This document shows, one piece after another, positions 11,901 through 23,900 of a stretch of DNA of 64,000 bases. This stretch comes from Ligula intestinalis (lineage: Eukaryota > Platyhelminthes > Cestoda > Diphyllobothriidea > Diphyllobothriidae). Numbering within the stretch: position 1 is the stretch's first letter; the number at the start of each line of letters is the position of its first letter. The notes beneath the pieces were generated by a model. The model worked only from the letters and a program-made list of their open reading frames with translations, did not search any database and was not told the DNA's origin. The position numbers and the translations under genes were made by a program. Location: the NCBI GenBank assembly GCA_036362985.1, contig JAYGXS010000008.1, positions 15,708,534 to 15,772,533 on the forward strand, read 5' to 3'.

Positions 11901-14900
11901 GAAGCATGAACAACAATGGTACATTGTATTCCAACATTTCAATAGTATGACAACCAAGGAAGAGAAAGATGAGAGATAGATGAATTTGTAGATGGAAAGC
12001 CACCATGGCCGGTTGGCGCATAAGCGGAGACGACAGGGGTGTTTGTGAAATGACCTTTAAAACGCATGTAACCCATCATTTCATTGACTGGTTCCAAAAG
12101 AAGTAGTGCGCGGTTCGTTTATTGCGAGAGGGCGATCGCCACACCATTTCTACCGTAAGTCGCGCGGGCCACTGTGGTGTAAGCTGATGTGTCGGTTAGC
12201 TTGAGGGATCTTTATTTTCCGAGCGCCTGAGCCAGGAATTCGGACATCACACAGGCTGTGTACCGTCAGGTTTGGGGTACCAAAGGCCATGGAAGTCCGT
12301 ACATTCCAGCATCTAATGCCAAGGGCTCGATTGTCATTGAGTAGTCCACCTCGCATACTATTCACCCGTGCCAATGGATCAGGGTTGCAGAGCACGTCAG
12401 TTTCCGCAGGCGCCGTAGCATGAATCGTATTATAGTTATCGGGTTCATAACACGGCCGATCGGATTTTTTGTCAGAGGTTGTCACTTCTAGTGCTGTGGT
12501 TCAAGAACCTAAACACAAGGCGGGGGTGGCAAGCAAACATATGTAATGGTGGTTCACGCTCGCTATGTCACAGTGTCGTCATTAGGACTGCATATACGGA
12601 TCGCTACCCAGTACAGAACTTAATTTCTATGGAAATTTAAAAGCCGATATATTAACAATAAAGCAAACAGAGAAAGCTACGGGACTCAGTAATTAGCCGG
12701 GTTCCTCGCAGCTGTGTTAAGCAGCGGCAAAACACCGGCGAAAGATGTGTCTGGGATTTTAGCTAGTACCTTTGCTGCCAGTATGGTAAATAACAACAGC
12801 ATATATGGAGTGGATCCGACAAAGACACGGGAGACCGGAATGGCCATTTCTGGCTTGTTAGCCGTCATCAACCAGTCATACCCAATCTCAGGGGTTGGAA
12901 CCCCCGAGATTCGAACCCGGGACCTTTGGTCATTGGGTTTACCACCCTACCTCGGCACCACGGGCTCGTTGCTTTGTCGGTTGTGATCGGGGATATGATG
13001 GAACAAAGGTGCTCATCCGATCTATCTGGTAAGGGCACATACTTATCCCGGAAGTGCCTTGATGCTCGTACTTGAGCGATATCAGGCTTGTCGCTTAGCG
13101 ACCTCAGAATATGATGGAGTGGATTCGCCAAAGACAAGGGAGATCAGAATGGCCATTTCTGGCTTGTTAGCCGTCAACAGCCAGGCATACCCAATCTCAG
13201 GGGTCGGAACCCCCGAGATTCGAACCCGGGACTTTTGGTCATTGGGTTTACCACCCTCCGAGCCTCAAGGCACTTACGGGACAAGCATGTGCCCTTACTA
13301 GATAGATCGGATGAGCACCTTTGTTCCATCATATCCCTGATCACAACCGACAAAGCAACGAGCCCGTGGTGCCGAGGTAGGGTGGTAAACGAAATTACCA
13401 AAAGTCACGGGTTCGAATCTCGGGGGTTCCGACCCCTGAGATTGGGTATGACTGGCTGATGACGGTCACCCGTTGGGGACCTCTGACCACCACACGAACT
13501 TTGTTTAGTTCGGAAGTCTATTCGATCGGTGTTCGCACATTCTTGAGTGAATATATACCCGATCAGCAGTGACAGCAAATGGCAGGTGGCGAGGCGCTGA
13601 TGAACTGCGGTTCGATGAAGTGCTTATGACCCATCTGATAGACACCAGTGGTGGACCAACTGCGCCGTCTGTGAGTGCGTTTGTTTGTGTTGTCCGACCA
13701 GCTGGTGTTCAGGGTTATGCTTGGCTGACGAAGGCTAATAAGCCCGAAACAGTTCTGTATCAAGTTACCCCAAGATGCTGTCATACCCCACTTACTGCTA
13801 TATATATGGAGTATGACAGCATCTGGGGGTAACTTGATGCAGAACTGTTTCGGGCTTATTAGCCTTCATCAGCCAAGCATAACCCTGAGTGAAAATATAT
13901 ATATATATACCTTGACATGTGTGTACAACTGATGACAGTTATCCTAGCGCTTATCGAGGTGCCGCTATTTTTCGACGTCTTACATCGCTAAGAGTTGTGA
14001 TGTAATCTAGAACGGATAACTGGCTTTTTCAGTCTATTGTTTCCATTATGCATAGTTCGCACGTCGCCGAAGCCTGCATATATTTACCTGAAGTTTCGGA
14101 TTCTATCGAGAAATATGCAGTTCAGGAAATTAAAAAGCTGAAAGGTGGGCACCTGTTAAAGGCTTACCACAAGCCATATCTGGACCCCAAAAATCAAAAT
14201 ATGTCATGTTGCCGGCGGAAAGACCTGAATTGCTCTATTTTTTCCGCGTTTTATTATAATTTTAGTACTTGTACAGAAATTAAGCTGAGAGGGAAATTTT
14301 TCCGTGTGCTTTCTCACTCCAGTCACGTTCGCATACCTTTACGTGCGAGCCTACTTATTAAGCAAATGTGGGTGGACTTAGCACACACAGAACTGGTTTT
14401 TTCGGGGATGCAGAATAAAGTTGGTAAGGAAACGCGGTAGCCCCTAATGTCTGGAAGTATGTGGCAAACGATTTGACTCAGACGTGGCTTTATTAATTTA
14501 CTCACTGCATTGAACATGCACGCGGCTACGTGATAAAGCAGGTAATTTCGGTATGCTTTGATTTTTGATGGTTAAGTTAGTCTTAGTAGTATCCAGCCCA
14601 GCAAATAATTCCAACGCAGTGTGTGCCCCCAATTTTTATAGCCTTGTCTTCAGGGTCTGGAATACGAACATTTTGTGGCCTGTGTTTTTGGATGAGGGCA
14701 GACGTTATAAAAGCTGCTGATGTTTGCCAATGTGCTGAATGAATTAATAAAGATAGAACGCCTGAGGCAAACCGTCTGCCAAATACTCCCACCAAGAATT
14801 AAGTTATTAATGCTGTATTTGGCTGAGGCGTCCGCAGAACATAGACAAGCTGTCGGCACGGGCCTTTCCTGCAAACATTACTTCTCCTATAGAGAAAACT

Positions 14901-17900
14901 GCATCTGTCCAAGCAGCATACCCAGGAAACCAGCAGGCCACTAAGTACACGCCAAAGAAGCGCCGGGCATCGGTGACATATCAAAACCGCTAGGGCAACG
15001 TTTACGAGTGAATTTGTACGCGACGATGATCAGGCTACGGAAACCAATCCCCTGCACAGCAGAAAAGAACTGCATACAAGAGCTTCAGCTACCATGGCCA
15101 TTGAAAAAAGGGGACGCAATACGCTAAATCTGCAAAAGGCCTTTCGTCTGCATACAATTCATCCGCCACCCACCGTTTCTAACTGCCATCCGGAACCGCA
15201 GTTCTATTTTGATTAATAAGAAACGAACTGCGGGAAGCTGGCTAGGCATCCAAATACTTCATCAAATTAGCCATTGAAAAACACGTTGGCCCGGAAGTCA
15301 TCAAAATAGGGAAGCTTTGATTTTAGAGCAGAAGCTGACTTACCAGGAATCTCCGTGTAGGCATCGCTACCAGAATAAGTGGGTTCAGCCATGGAATAGA
15401 CACCAGTCTCCGTATTGACGCCTCCGGCTGTGGAGGGCAGAAGTTCGGCGGCGCTGTAAGGACCGTCAGCGGGATCGCCTGGAACTTCGTTTGGGTACCA
15501 GTAAACTCCCTCGTAGACAGCGTCCGCCATAGCCTAGAGGGAGAGAGAGGATGAGCTAATTAACACCAATCTGGGCGTAAAAATTGGTGATACATGTTTA
15601 ATTCAGATTAGTTGGCGAGCATATGTAAGCTTTCGAAAAATTCACGTCCGACCAGTCAAGTCAAGTCAAGTCAAATTTATTAAAGGAAATATAGGCCAAC
15701 GCCTTTGAACTCCCTCTTGGTACATAGGATTTAAGAAATGCATCGGCAAAGCCGAACATTCTAAAGAAGTCGTTGACACAATTTAAAACGACTACTCGCT
15801 TGTTTCAAGTAAAAAACTCACACTCAGATTACACGAGCCAGCAGTGTAACTGAGGAAGAATAGCAGACAGTGAAAAAACTCCTAAGGCTGGCTCATAATT
15901 CAAAATGGAATGTCATTTTTGGTTTTTAGGAGAAAAACTGTCGCTCGTGGGGAAGCATGTGAATGATAGGGGCATGATGCTTCTGTGAATGTTGACGGTA
16001 GCCATGGCGTCCATGACGAGTAATATCTACACCCGAAGGACCATACGAGGAGGAGACCTCGGAGTCACGAGAACGTCCCGAAGACCTGAGATGCGACCAT
16101 GATACGCCTTTGCTGTGTCAAGAGCCGAGGAACCTACCACGTTGTCAGCAGTCGGTCGATACGAGAAAGGGTGTGACAGGGCCGCATAGCCTAGGACCAT
16201 AGGTGCGATAGGTGCGTCCTCAGACACGATCGGCGCAGATCGCATAGTGAGTAGAGACAACATAGGTAGATAATGGCAGAGACTCATTTTGTTAATTACT
16301 AATAATAATAATACTACTTACAAATTACTATTAGTATATATTTATAGCATTTCTAGCATTTCAGGTTTTGGATGTAGAGCGCTTCAATTTTTAGAATCGG
16401 AATAGTTCAGTGATTGGATTTGGAGTACTTAATCGTGACGATACTCATTATATCGGTCTAGGTTTGCCTTAAAGACATCCACGGAAGGGGACATGACAAT
16501 ATCCGCAGGAAGAGCATTCCATGCCTGGATTACCCTCTTAGAGAAAAAGAATTTTCTTGGGTCAAGTCTTGCCCCAGTCACACGTAATTTGAGGGGGTGT
16601 CCTCGAAGCCTAGAGGTGGTGGCCCGCTCAAAGAAGTCATTTGTTTGGAGGCAGCAATCCTGACCACGCAACATGCGAAATGCCTGGATTAGGTCCCCAC
16701 GTATCTGCCTGTAATCCAGAGGAAACAAGTCAAGATTTACCAATCGGGTCTCATAAGGGAGGTTCCGTTGTCCTCGTACTAATTTTGTTGCGCGTCTTTG
16801 TACCCTTTCGAGGTTTTTTTTGTCTTTGGCTGTCCAAGGTCTCCAGGCTTGGATGGCAAATTCCAGTTGAGGTCGCACGAACGTGCCGAATACCTTGCCA
16901 AATACAGCTTTGTCAAACTTAGCAAAGGCTCGCTTGATTAGATACAAGCTCGACATTGCGGATTTAGCCACTTTCAGGACGTGGAGTGATGGCTTCAGTG
17001 AAGGCGTGAACCACACCCCCAGGTCTTTCTGAGCCTCAACCTCTGGCAGCGGCGTGTGATTCAGGTAATACACCCTCCGAGGCATAGTGCTGGTTCTACC
17101 AAAGCGCATTAGGTTGCATTTTGCCACATTGAATGGCATGAGCCAAAGGGTCGACCATTGCTCTAGTCTATGCAAATTTGCCTGGAGGTTTAATTCATCG
17201 TCTTGGTTGCGTATGACCTTCCAAAGTTTTATGTCATCAGCAAACATTGTGATTTCGCAGTCTAGTCCGCTTATGCAGTCATCAATATATATAAGGAAGA
17301 GAATAGGGCCAAGAACAGATCCCTGTGGAACCCCGCTCTCAACTGCTACCTCCGCCGACCGCTGTTCGCCAATACATACGGTCTGGGTACGACCAGTCAA
17401 GAAGTTTGCTATCCACTGCAAAAGGTTTCCCCTTACCCCTATGCGGCTGAGCTTGTATAAGAGACGTTGATGGGGCACCGTGTCAAACGCCTTCTTGAAG
17501 TCTACGAAGACTGTATGCACCGTATTCCCTTCATCGATCGCTCAGGTCCATTGTTCTAGACAATAGAGCAGATTGGTTAAGCAGGACCTTCCCCTGCGGA
17601 ATCCGTGCTGCTTATCAGAAAGAAGTTGATGTCGCTCCAAAAAGTGCATCAGCTCGCGTTTGACTATGCGTTCCATAAGCTTGCAGGATATTGAGGTGAG
17701 GCTGACCGGTCTATAGTTATTTGCGGTCGCCCGACTTCCACTTTTGTGGATGGGTGAGATCCACGCTGTCTTCCAATCGGGTGGCACTTGTCCAGTATTA
17801 AGAGAAGCTCGGAAGATAAGGTACAGGGGTACCGCCAACTCTATGGCTAGCTCTTTTAATAGCTCTGCAGGTACCTCATCCGGACCTGACGACTTCGTTT

Positions 17901-20900
17901 CTTTAAGCTGTAGAAGTTCTCGCAGAACGGAAGCTTCCGTGAGTGCAACCAAGTCTATGGTCTGGATCACACCCACTTTCTAGGCCCTGACGGACCAGCC
18001 AAAGACTTTTCATGGACAAGCCATGTCGGTACTCACCATACACTGAGTAGGTAAAATACCGTGTAACGGTATAGGGTGGAAGATAAAACATGCGGTCACT
18101 AGTGATCGCCTTTTCATAAAAGTAAATCGTAGTTGCAGAGGTCGTTAAGAAGAGGCGGGGGGTTTGTTGAAGGCGAACCAGGGGGAAGCGGGAGAGGAAG
18201 CACGGAAAAAAGTGCACGTAGTTAAGTTATCGTTGGCCATGCCAAGCGAGGAGCCTGTAGGAGGTCCTTCTGTGCACACAAGATTGGCTTTTTCAACCGA
18301 ATAGCGGTTGTGTATGCTGTTACTAGCAGATGTTGACCCAGGTACTTTGTGTCATTTGATGGGACCTTTAAAAATCATCCGGAAGGCTTCGTTGTGGTCT
18401 ACACGATATAGGGAATCAAAAAGTGTGCTGGTTATGCTCCTGACTTCACCTTTTTTCAGCCATTCCGGGAGGCGTTCCCTTAATTTTTTGGATAGGCACC
18501 GACTCGTATGACCAATATATTCTGCTCTAAAGAAGTAAGTAAAGGAGTAGGTGCACATGAAGGTGGTCTAACCTGCTAAAATATCGTTACCTTTCCGGTG
18601 CAAGACCGGGTTAGATGACAATAATACCCGAACTCTCGTTACTGAGAAGGTTCGTGACAAGGCTTGATCAAGGCGCCCATTCAGGAATTCACTTGCCACA
18701 TCCCCTTGAAAGGGGACTTTCAGTAATAATGGTTTGCTTTCCGCAGTAATTGTAGTGGGTCTTACATGTCTCGCAACCATATTTTTCTAATGAAGCACTC
18801 AGGATACTGGTTCTTGCGAACCAGATTCTGTATTTTCTTCCGCTCCTCCATAATACTGTTGACCGAGCAAATCTTCCTAGCCCTTTGCGTTAACCAGAGG
18901 ACCAGAGTTTTTTTCTGTTGGATGAATACACAACTGTCTAAGTTCGCATATTCTCTAGAGCAGTTTTTCTTTTTTGTTTAATTTGTACCCCGTTTTCATA
19001 TTGATGTAATGACCCAATGATAATTTATCGAAAGCCTACGTATTTTCGCCAACTACACCTCCGAAATGCTTACTCATTGAATAATACTGATCTATTCCGG
19101 TCGTTAAACGAAATTAAATAAAATAAAGTACGAATGTTACAGTAGACAATTTAAGGCGATAGGACAGGTATACCACTGGTCGTGTGAGGAGGTGAATCAT
19201 AGTTTGCTTTTGAGCGGGGTGGGGTAGGGACGGAACAAGTACGGCTCTCTCAGTCGAAGGGGGGAGGCAGATGGTCGGTCAGATGAGGTCCGGGTAACTG
19301 GGTTAACTATTGCTGTTGCGTGATTAGAACACGGAACAGTAAGCCGTGATCGTAGGCCATCGTATTGGGCGTTCCAGTCAACAGGGCGGTCGAGACTGCC
19401 CACATTAGAATACCGAGCTCCGAGAGATTCCAGCACTCACTTTGTGTTCGCCATCACAACGACCTCAGTGTCATTCCAATTAAGTATATGGTCGTACTCG
19501 ATTGCGTGTACCAAGGGGTCCTGGCGACGAAATTCTAATTTATGTTCTTTCATACGGATGCTCTGGACTCTTTATGTGTCATCAGCATACACACAAGAGC
19601 AATTTGCGCCCGATGTGGGATAAATCGCATATGAGTGTTGTTCCTTTGGGATAGGATACTTTATATGTGAAAGCGCTGCGCGCAATTAGGATGTTGATTT
19701 GTGTGAGATGTGGATATCTAAGCGAGTTAACTGTCTGACGAATACTTCAGAAGTTTCCTGATTATTAGGCAGGAATTATAATTTCTGTCTTTATTGCTCC
19801 GTAGAGGTTTGGGGCTCGCAATTGTGCTCGACGCCTGAGACAGTTTCTTACAGAAGCGAAATAAAATAAAACAACCGATACTCGTATTTATATACGTACC
19901 CATGCGCGGTGCAATTAGTGGGATCCACGGAGGGCCAGCAATGAATAACCTATGCAGTCCAGATTCACGAAGTGACCAACAAAGAGAACAAAATTAAGAA
20001 GAAGTGGAAACTTATAGTAAGATCGGTGAATAATCACTTAGAATTCCAGCCCCAAAAAATTAACAGGAATCACACACCACCAAGGTCTGGGGGTTTATAG
20101 GAGGTAACGCCCTAAAAGGATAATAGAGGGATCTTACTTTTTCGGGACCGATGATGAAAATCTCGGAAATGATAAGATTGAACAGAAATTCAGAGCTACA
20201 ATGCTGAGAAGAAGACGACTCGATCGCTGGGACAATACTTTTATTCGCCTGACGTTTTGATACCCTTCGCGGGTTCATCATCAGAGACATAATCACAGCG
20301 CAGTAGCAAATATAGGTAGTGTGTGTACAGGAGTTTTGCCGTATAAGACGGTTAAAATTTAAACGTGTGCAAAAAATCGAAAACTGTTTGGTGTGAGTGC
20401 TCATTCGCTACGTCAGGCGTAGGATGACGTAGTGGCCTGTCCGTTCCCCAAATGGCGATTTGCTTTGGCTAAATTGAGTCTCAGCACCGAATATGGATTG
20501 GGCATTTGCTATGGCCAAATTGACTAGTGATTATGTATCTGATGATGAATCCGAGACGGATATCGAAACTTCAGGCGAATGAAAGTAATGCCCCAGCGAT
20601 TGAAACCTTTTATTCTCAATTACCTTCTGGGACTGGCATCTTCGCTTGTATTGGCAAGCCGCAATACTGTCGCTAGGTAAGATGTACGAGAAACAAAGAA
20701 TCTTGCGAAATTCAGATATTGGCCTCATCCTCCTACCACAACCATCAAGCACCGGGGTTTACCCATTGCGGTTGGACCTATTTCAATGAGTAGGGGACCA
20801 TGGGCCCGTTTAAGGGTTATATTTGGGTACAAACTCACGTGTGGTGCACCATTAGGGATACTGCCATGGGATAGCTCTATATCGAGGATGACAGTCGTCT

Positions 20901-23900
20901 TCTCCTACGTCAAAACATCAATATCTTCCGCACATTAGGTTAGAAACGAACGATAACAAAACAGCGAAAACAAAATTTAAACGTATTCAGGTGGTGAAGC
21001 AACTTGTGGGCCATATTCGATTAGTAAAAGACGTCCTAATCACTGATATAGTGGCCCACGTGCGGTAATCCACACAGCAAGATGGGCTAAAAGTGAGCCA
21101 GGTTCAGTACAAACACTATCAGTAAGGGGAATTTTGTTAGATTTCACTTGACACTAGGTAGTATCAGTGGGAATCTAACCCATTTCATTAAAAGGTCTCA
21201 TAGACCTGCTTGTTAGAGCATTGGCTGTACAAAAGCCTGTTGCTTGCTGTTGAAGTTTCGAATTCCACCGAGTTTTGTTACAATTGCGTCCAATAAACTA
21301 TCCAAATCTGCCAAAAAACCTACTAATTACGTGTGTGCCTGGCAGTCATCTGGCGGATCCTAGACTGACTGCTGTTAAAATCCTGCTTTGGTACATTCGG
21401 CTTACAGTATCAGTAGGCTGGTCGGCTAATATGACCCAAACGTGATCAAACTCATGGCTCCCAAACGGAACATCGTAGCTCACGTGGTAAGAGCGTTGAC
21501 TTTATAAAAGCAGTCCCCTTGCAAATATAAGCGAATATGCGAATGCCAGGAAGCAATTGAGGAGTAGATGTGCCTGCTGGAGTGTTCTATGGGTTCTGAT
21601 GCAGTTGCGGGAAAAGCAACTACGTCGAAAAAACTGGAAGACTTCACAAGACGCGAATTGTCAAACACGCGACGGCAGTGCAGAGAAACGACGCCTCTTC
21701 TCAAGTTGCGGCTCATTCGATGAAACCCAACCACACATTCAAATTTGATGAGACCGAAATTCTCGCGAGGGGTAACAATCCTGTGAGTCGCGCGTTACTT
21801 GATTCATGGCCTCCGGTCTATAAGCAAGTGCAGCAACCTGCACAATACATATTCGGTGCTGAGTTTGCATTTGGCCAAATAGGGAATGCACAGGCTAACA
21901 TCAGAGAGCCAGACCAGTCATCGCGTCCATTTCCACCATGTCTGATGAAAGTTCAGCAGGTCACGGCTCGCACCTAAATCCCGCCAATATAAGGTCGAAT
22001 TTCCCTCAATAGGCAACAGTTGATGGACTTGATTCTGTTTAGTAGATTGATGAGTCTTACCAACCGGAGGTAAACGCTCGACGTGTGTCTTACAAATCAG
22101 CTCGGATGAAGTTTAGGACGCAAGTAAGCTCATATTCCCAGTTGTTATGCTTGTTACAAACATAGTGTGCATTTCAGTTACTGATACAATTATGGGAATA
22201 TACTACTAGAATATACCATCCGCTGGTCTTAGTAAGTATGATTACTAGAATTAGCACTCTTAGCAGTGGCATATTACCTCCAGCAACAGTATCCTAGTCC
22301 AAACTTCGTAAAATGTGACAGCAGCACTTAAGTTGCTTTATTAACTACACATAATTTTAATCTAGCTCACCTTAAAATCTAGCTGGCTGCAACTGCATTA
22401 TTCCGGTTAGACAAAAATTTACCTCCTAGTTTACGCACTCGAGTATCTTCGTTTAGATTTGCTTAACTTTGATAGTGTAGTCTAGTCCTCTAGGCCTAGT
22501 TTAAGCTTTTAGCCTATAGCAGTCTCAGCAACACTGTTGTCCACTAGTTTCTTGAATTTAATATCTTTGATCACTTCCGACACAATTAACAAATCATTTG
22601 CATTCGCTAACCAAGGATGAAATATCTAACTACAAATTACGTAAGACATGTGGGCGGAAGAATGGATATTTAGGCGGCCCTAAAAGACAGTTTTGCCAAA
22701 TACTGCAACTCCCTGTGCATTAATTACCCCTTTCTGCTATTGTCTCTGATGAAGGATGCGCGACGGATTTTGAAAGTTCGGGCGAGAAGAAGTCTTATCC
22801 CAGCGATCACATCTACTTCTCCTCAACATTATCCTTGCGGCTGTGGGTTTGTAGCCCAGGGCATAGTCTATGGGGACAAACATTGCGAAGAGGCCAACAA
22901 GAAACAAGAAGGGACAAACCTGTACACTGCGAGTGCAGGTGCCAAAACTGTTGGATGGTAGACGGAAGCGAGGATCAGTGAGAAACTGAGGAAGGGCATT
23001 CCGGGCACGCAGGCTGGCGATGGATTCGCGGACTGTGATGTTTCTGTACTGGCCTTTATGTTCGTCCGAGAGACTGGCTGAGTTCTCGTCCCCATCCTCG
23101 GCTGATTGGGCTTCCTCGTAGGGTTGTGAAAGCCTTAAAACTGCAAGGCATACATACAGTCATTGAAATTAATATGCGCGAACGAAATGACGGAAACTGA
23201 CTTTATCCGGTTTAGGCCTCTGAAACGTCCGCCTTAATCGTCTAGCCAGTTCCAGTGAGCGTACTTGTTGCGTGTTAAATATGCTTTAATGTACTGCAAT
23301 CGTCAGCTTATTTGTAATCTTAAGCAGAAATCTGCGTATGCATATCCTCCGACAATTTATTTTCGTTAATAAATGCTCTAAATGCCGTTTGCGCATTTTG
23401 CTTGTCGGCTTTGGAGGCAAGCAATTTAACTAATTGTAGCACTTTTTACCAACTTAGACATGTTATCGATTTCAAATGTTGGATTTGCAAATCTGTATTT
23501 TCTTATCCGAAATATATTTTACAAATATTTTATAAACAGATGCCTATGCTGTTTTGTTAATCGCTCGCACTTTTGATGCTTAGGTTTTTTTCTGACCACC
23601 GAAATAGTGGCTTTAGTACTTATTTTGTGCTTACATCTACTTTGAAGTCAATTACTGCTAGCTTGGTGTTTGAGTTGATGCATTCCCACTGGCTTCAGGA
23701 TGATAAGTGATTTTGGTTAATTTTAATATATATTCTACTGTCTGAGACCATCTTAGGCCTTAATAGTGAGCACACTGCTCAAGTACCATTTTGACAGAGA
23801 TTTTTTGTTCAGTTTCTGATGTGACTGAACTAGATTGGGAGTGGGCTGTACGATAATCAATAAGACAGCCCTGTCTACGTAATTCGTTCATATCTAAAAA

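Larger units (their letters stand above)
11731..15343. other. Intron 7 of host gene A, rich in tRNA-headed and hammerhead repeats
   Basis: This 3.6-kb intron holds an RTE endonuclease scrap (12144-12485), three S-family copies (12829-13465) and the R repeat with its inverted half (13465-13900). From 13.9 to 15.34 kb I see no gene or repeat. Confidence 0.6.

Noticed and set aside
16027..16287. 86-codon minus-strand frame
   Set aside because: It lies in the 3' non-coding part of LINE-a and resembles nothing known.
22868..23095. 75-codon minus-strand frame as the coding frame of exon 6
   Set aside because: A different frame over the same DNA matches the splice phases of both neighbouring exons and has better coding character.
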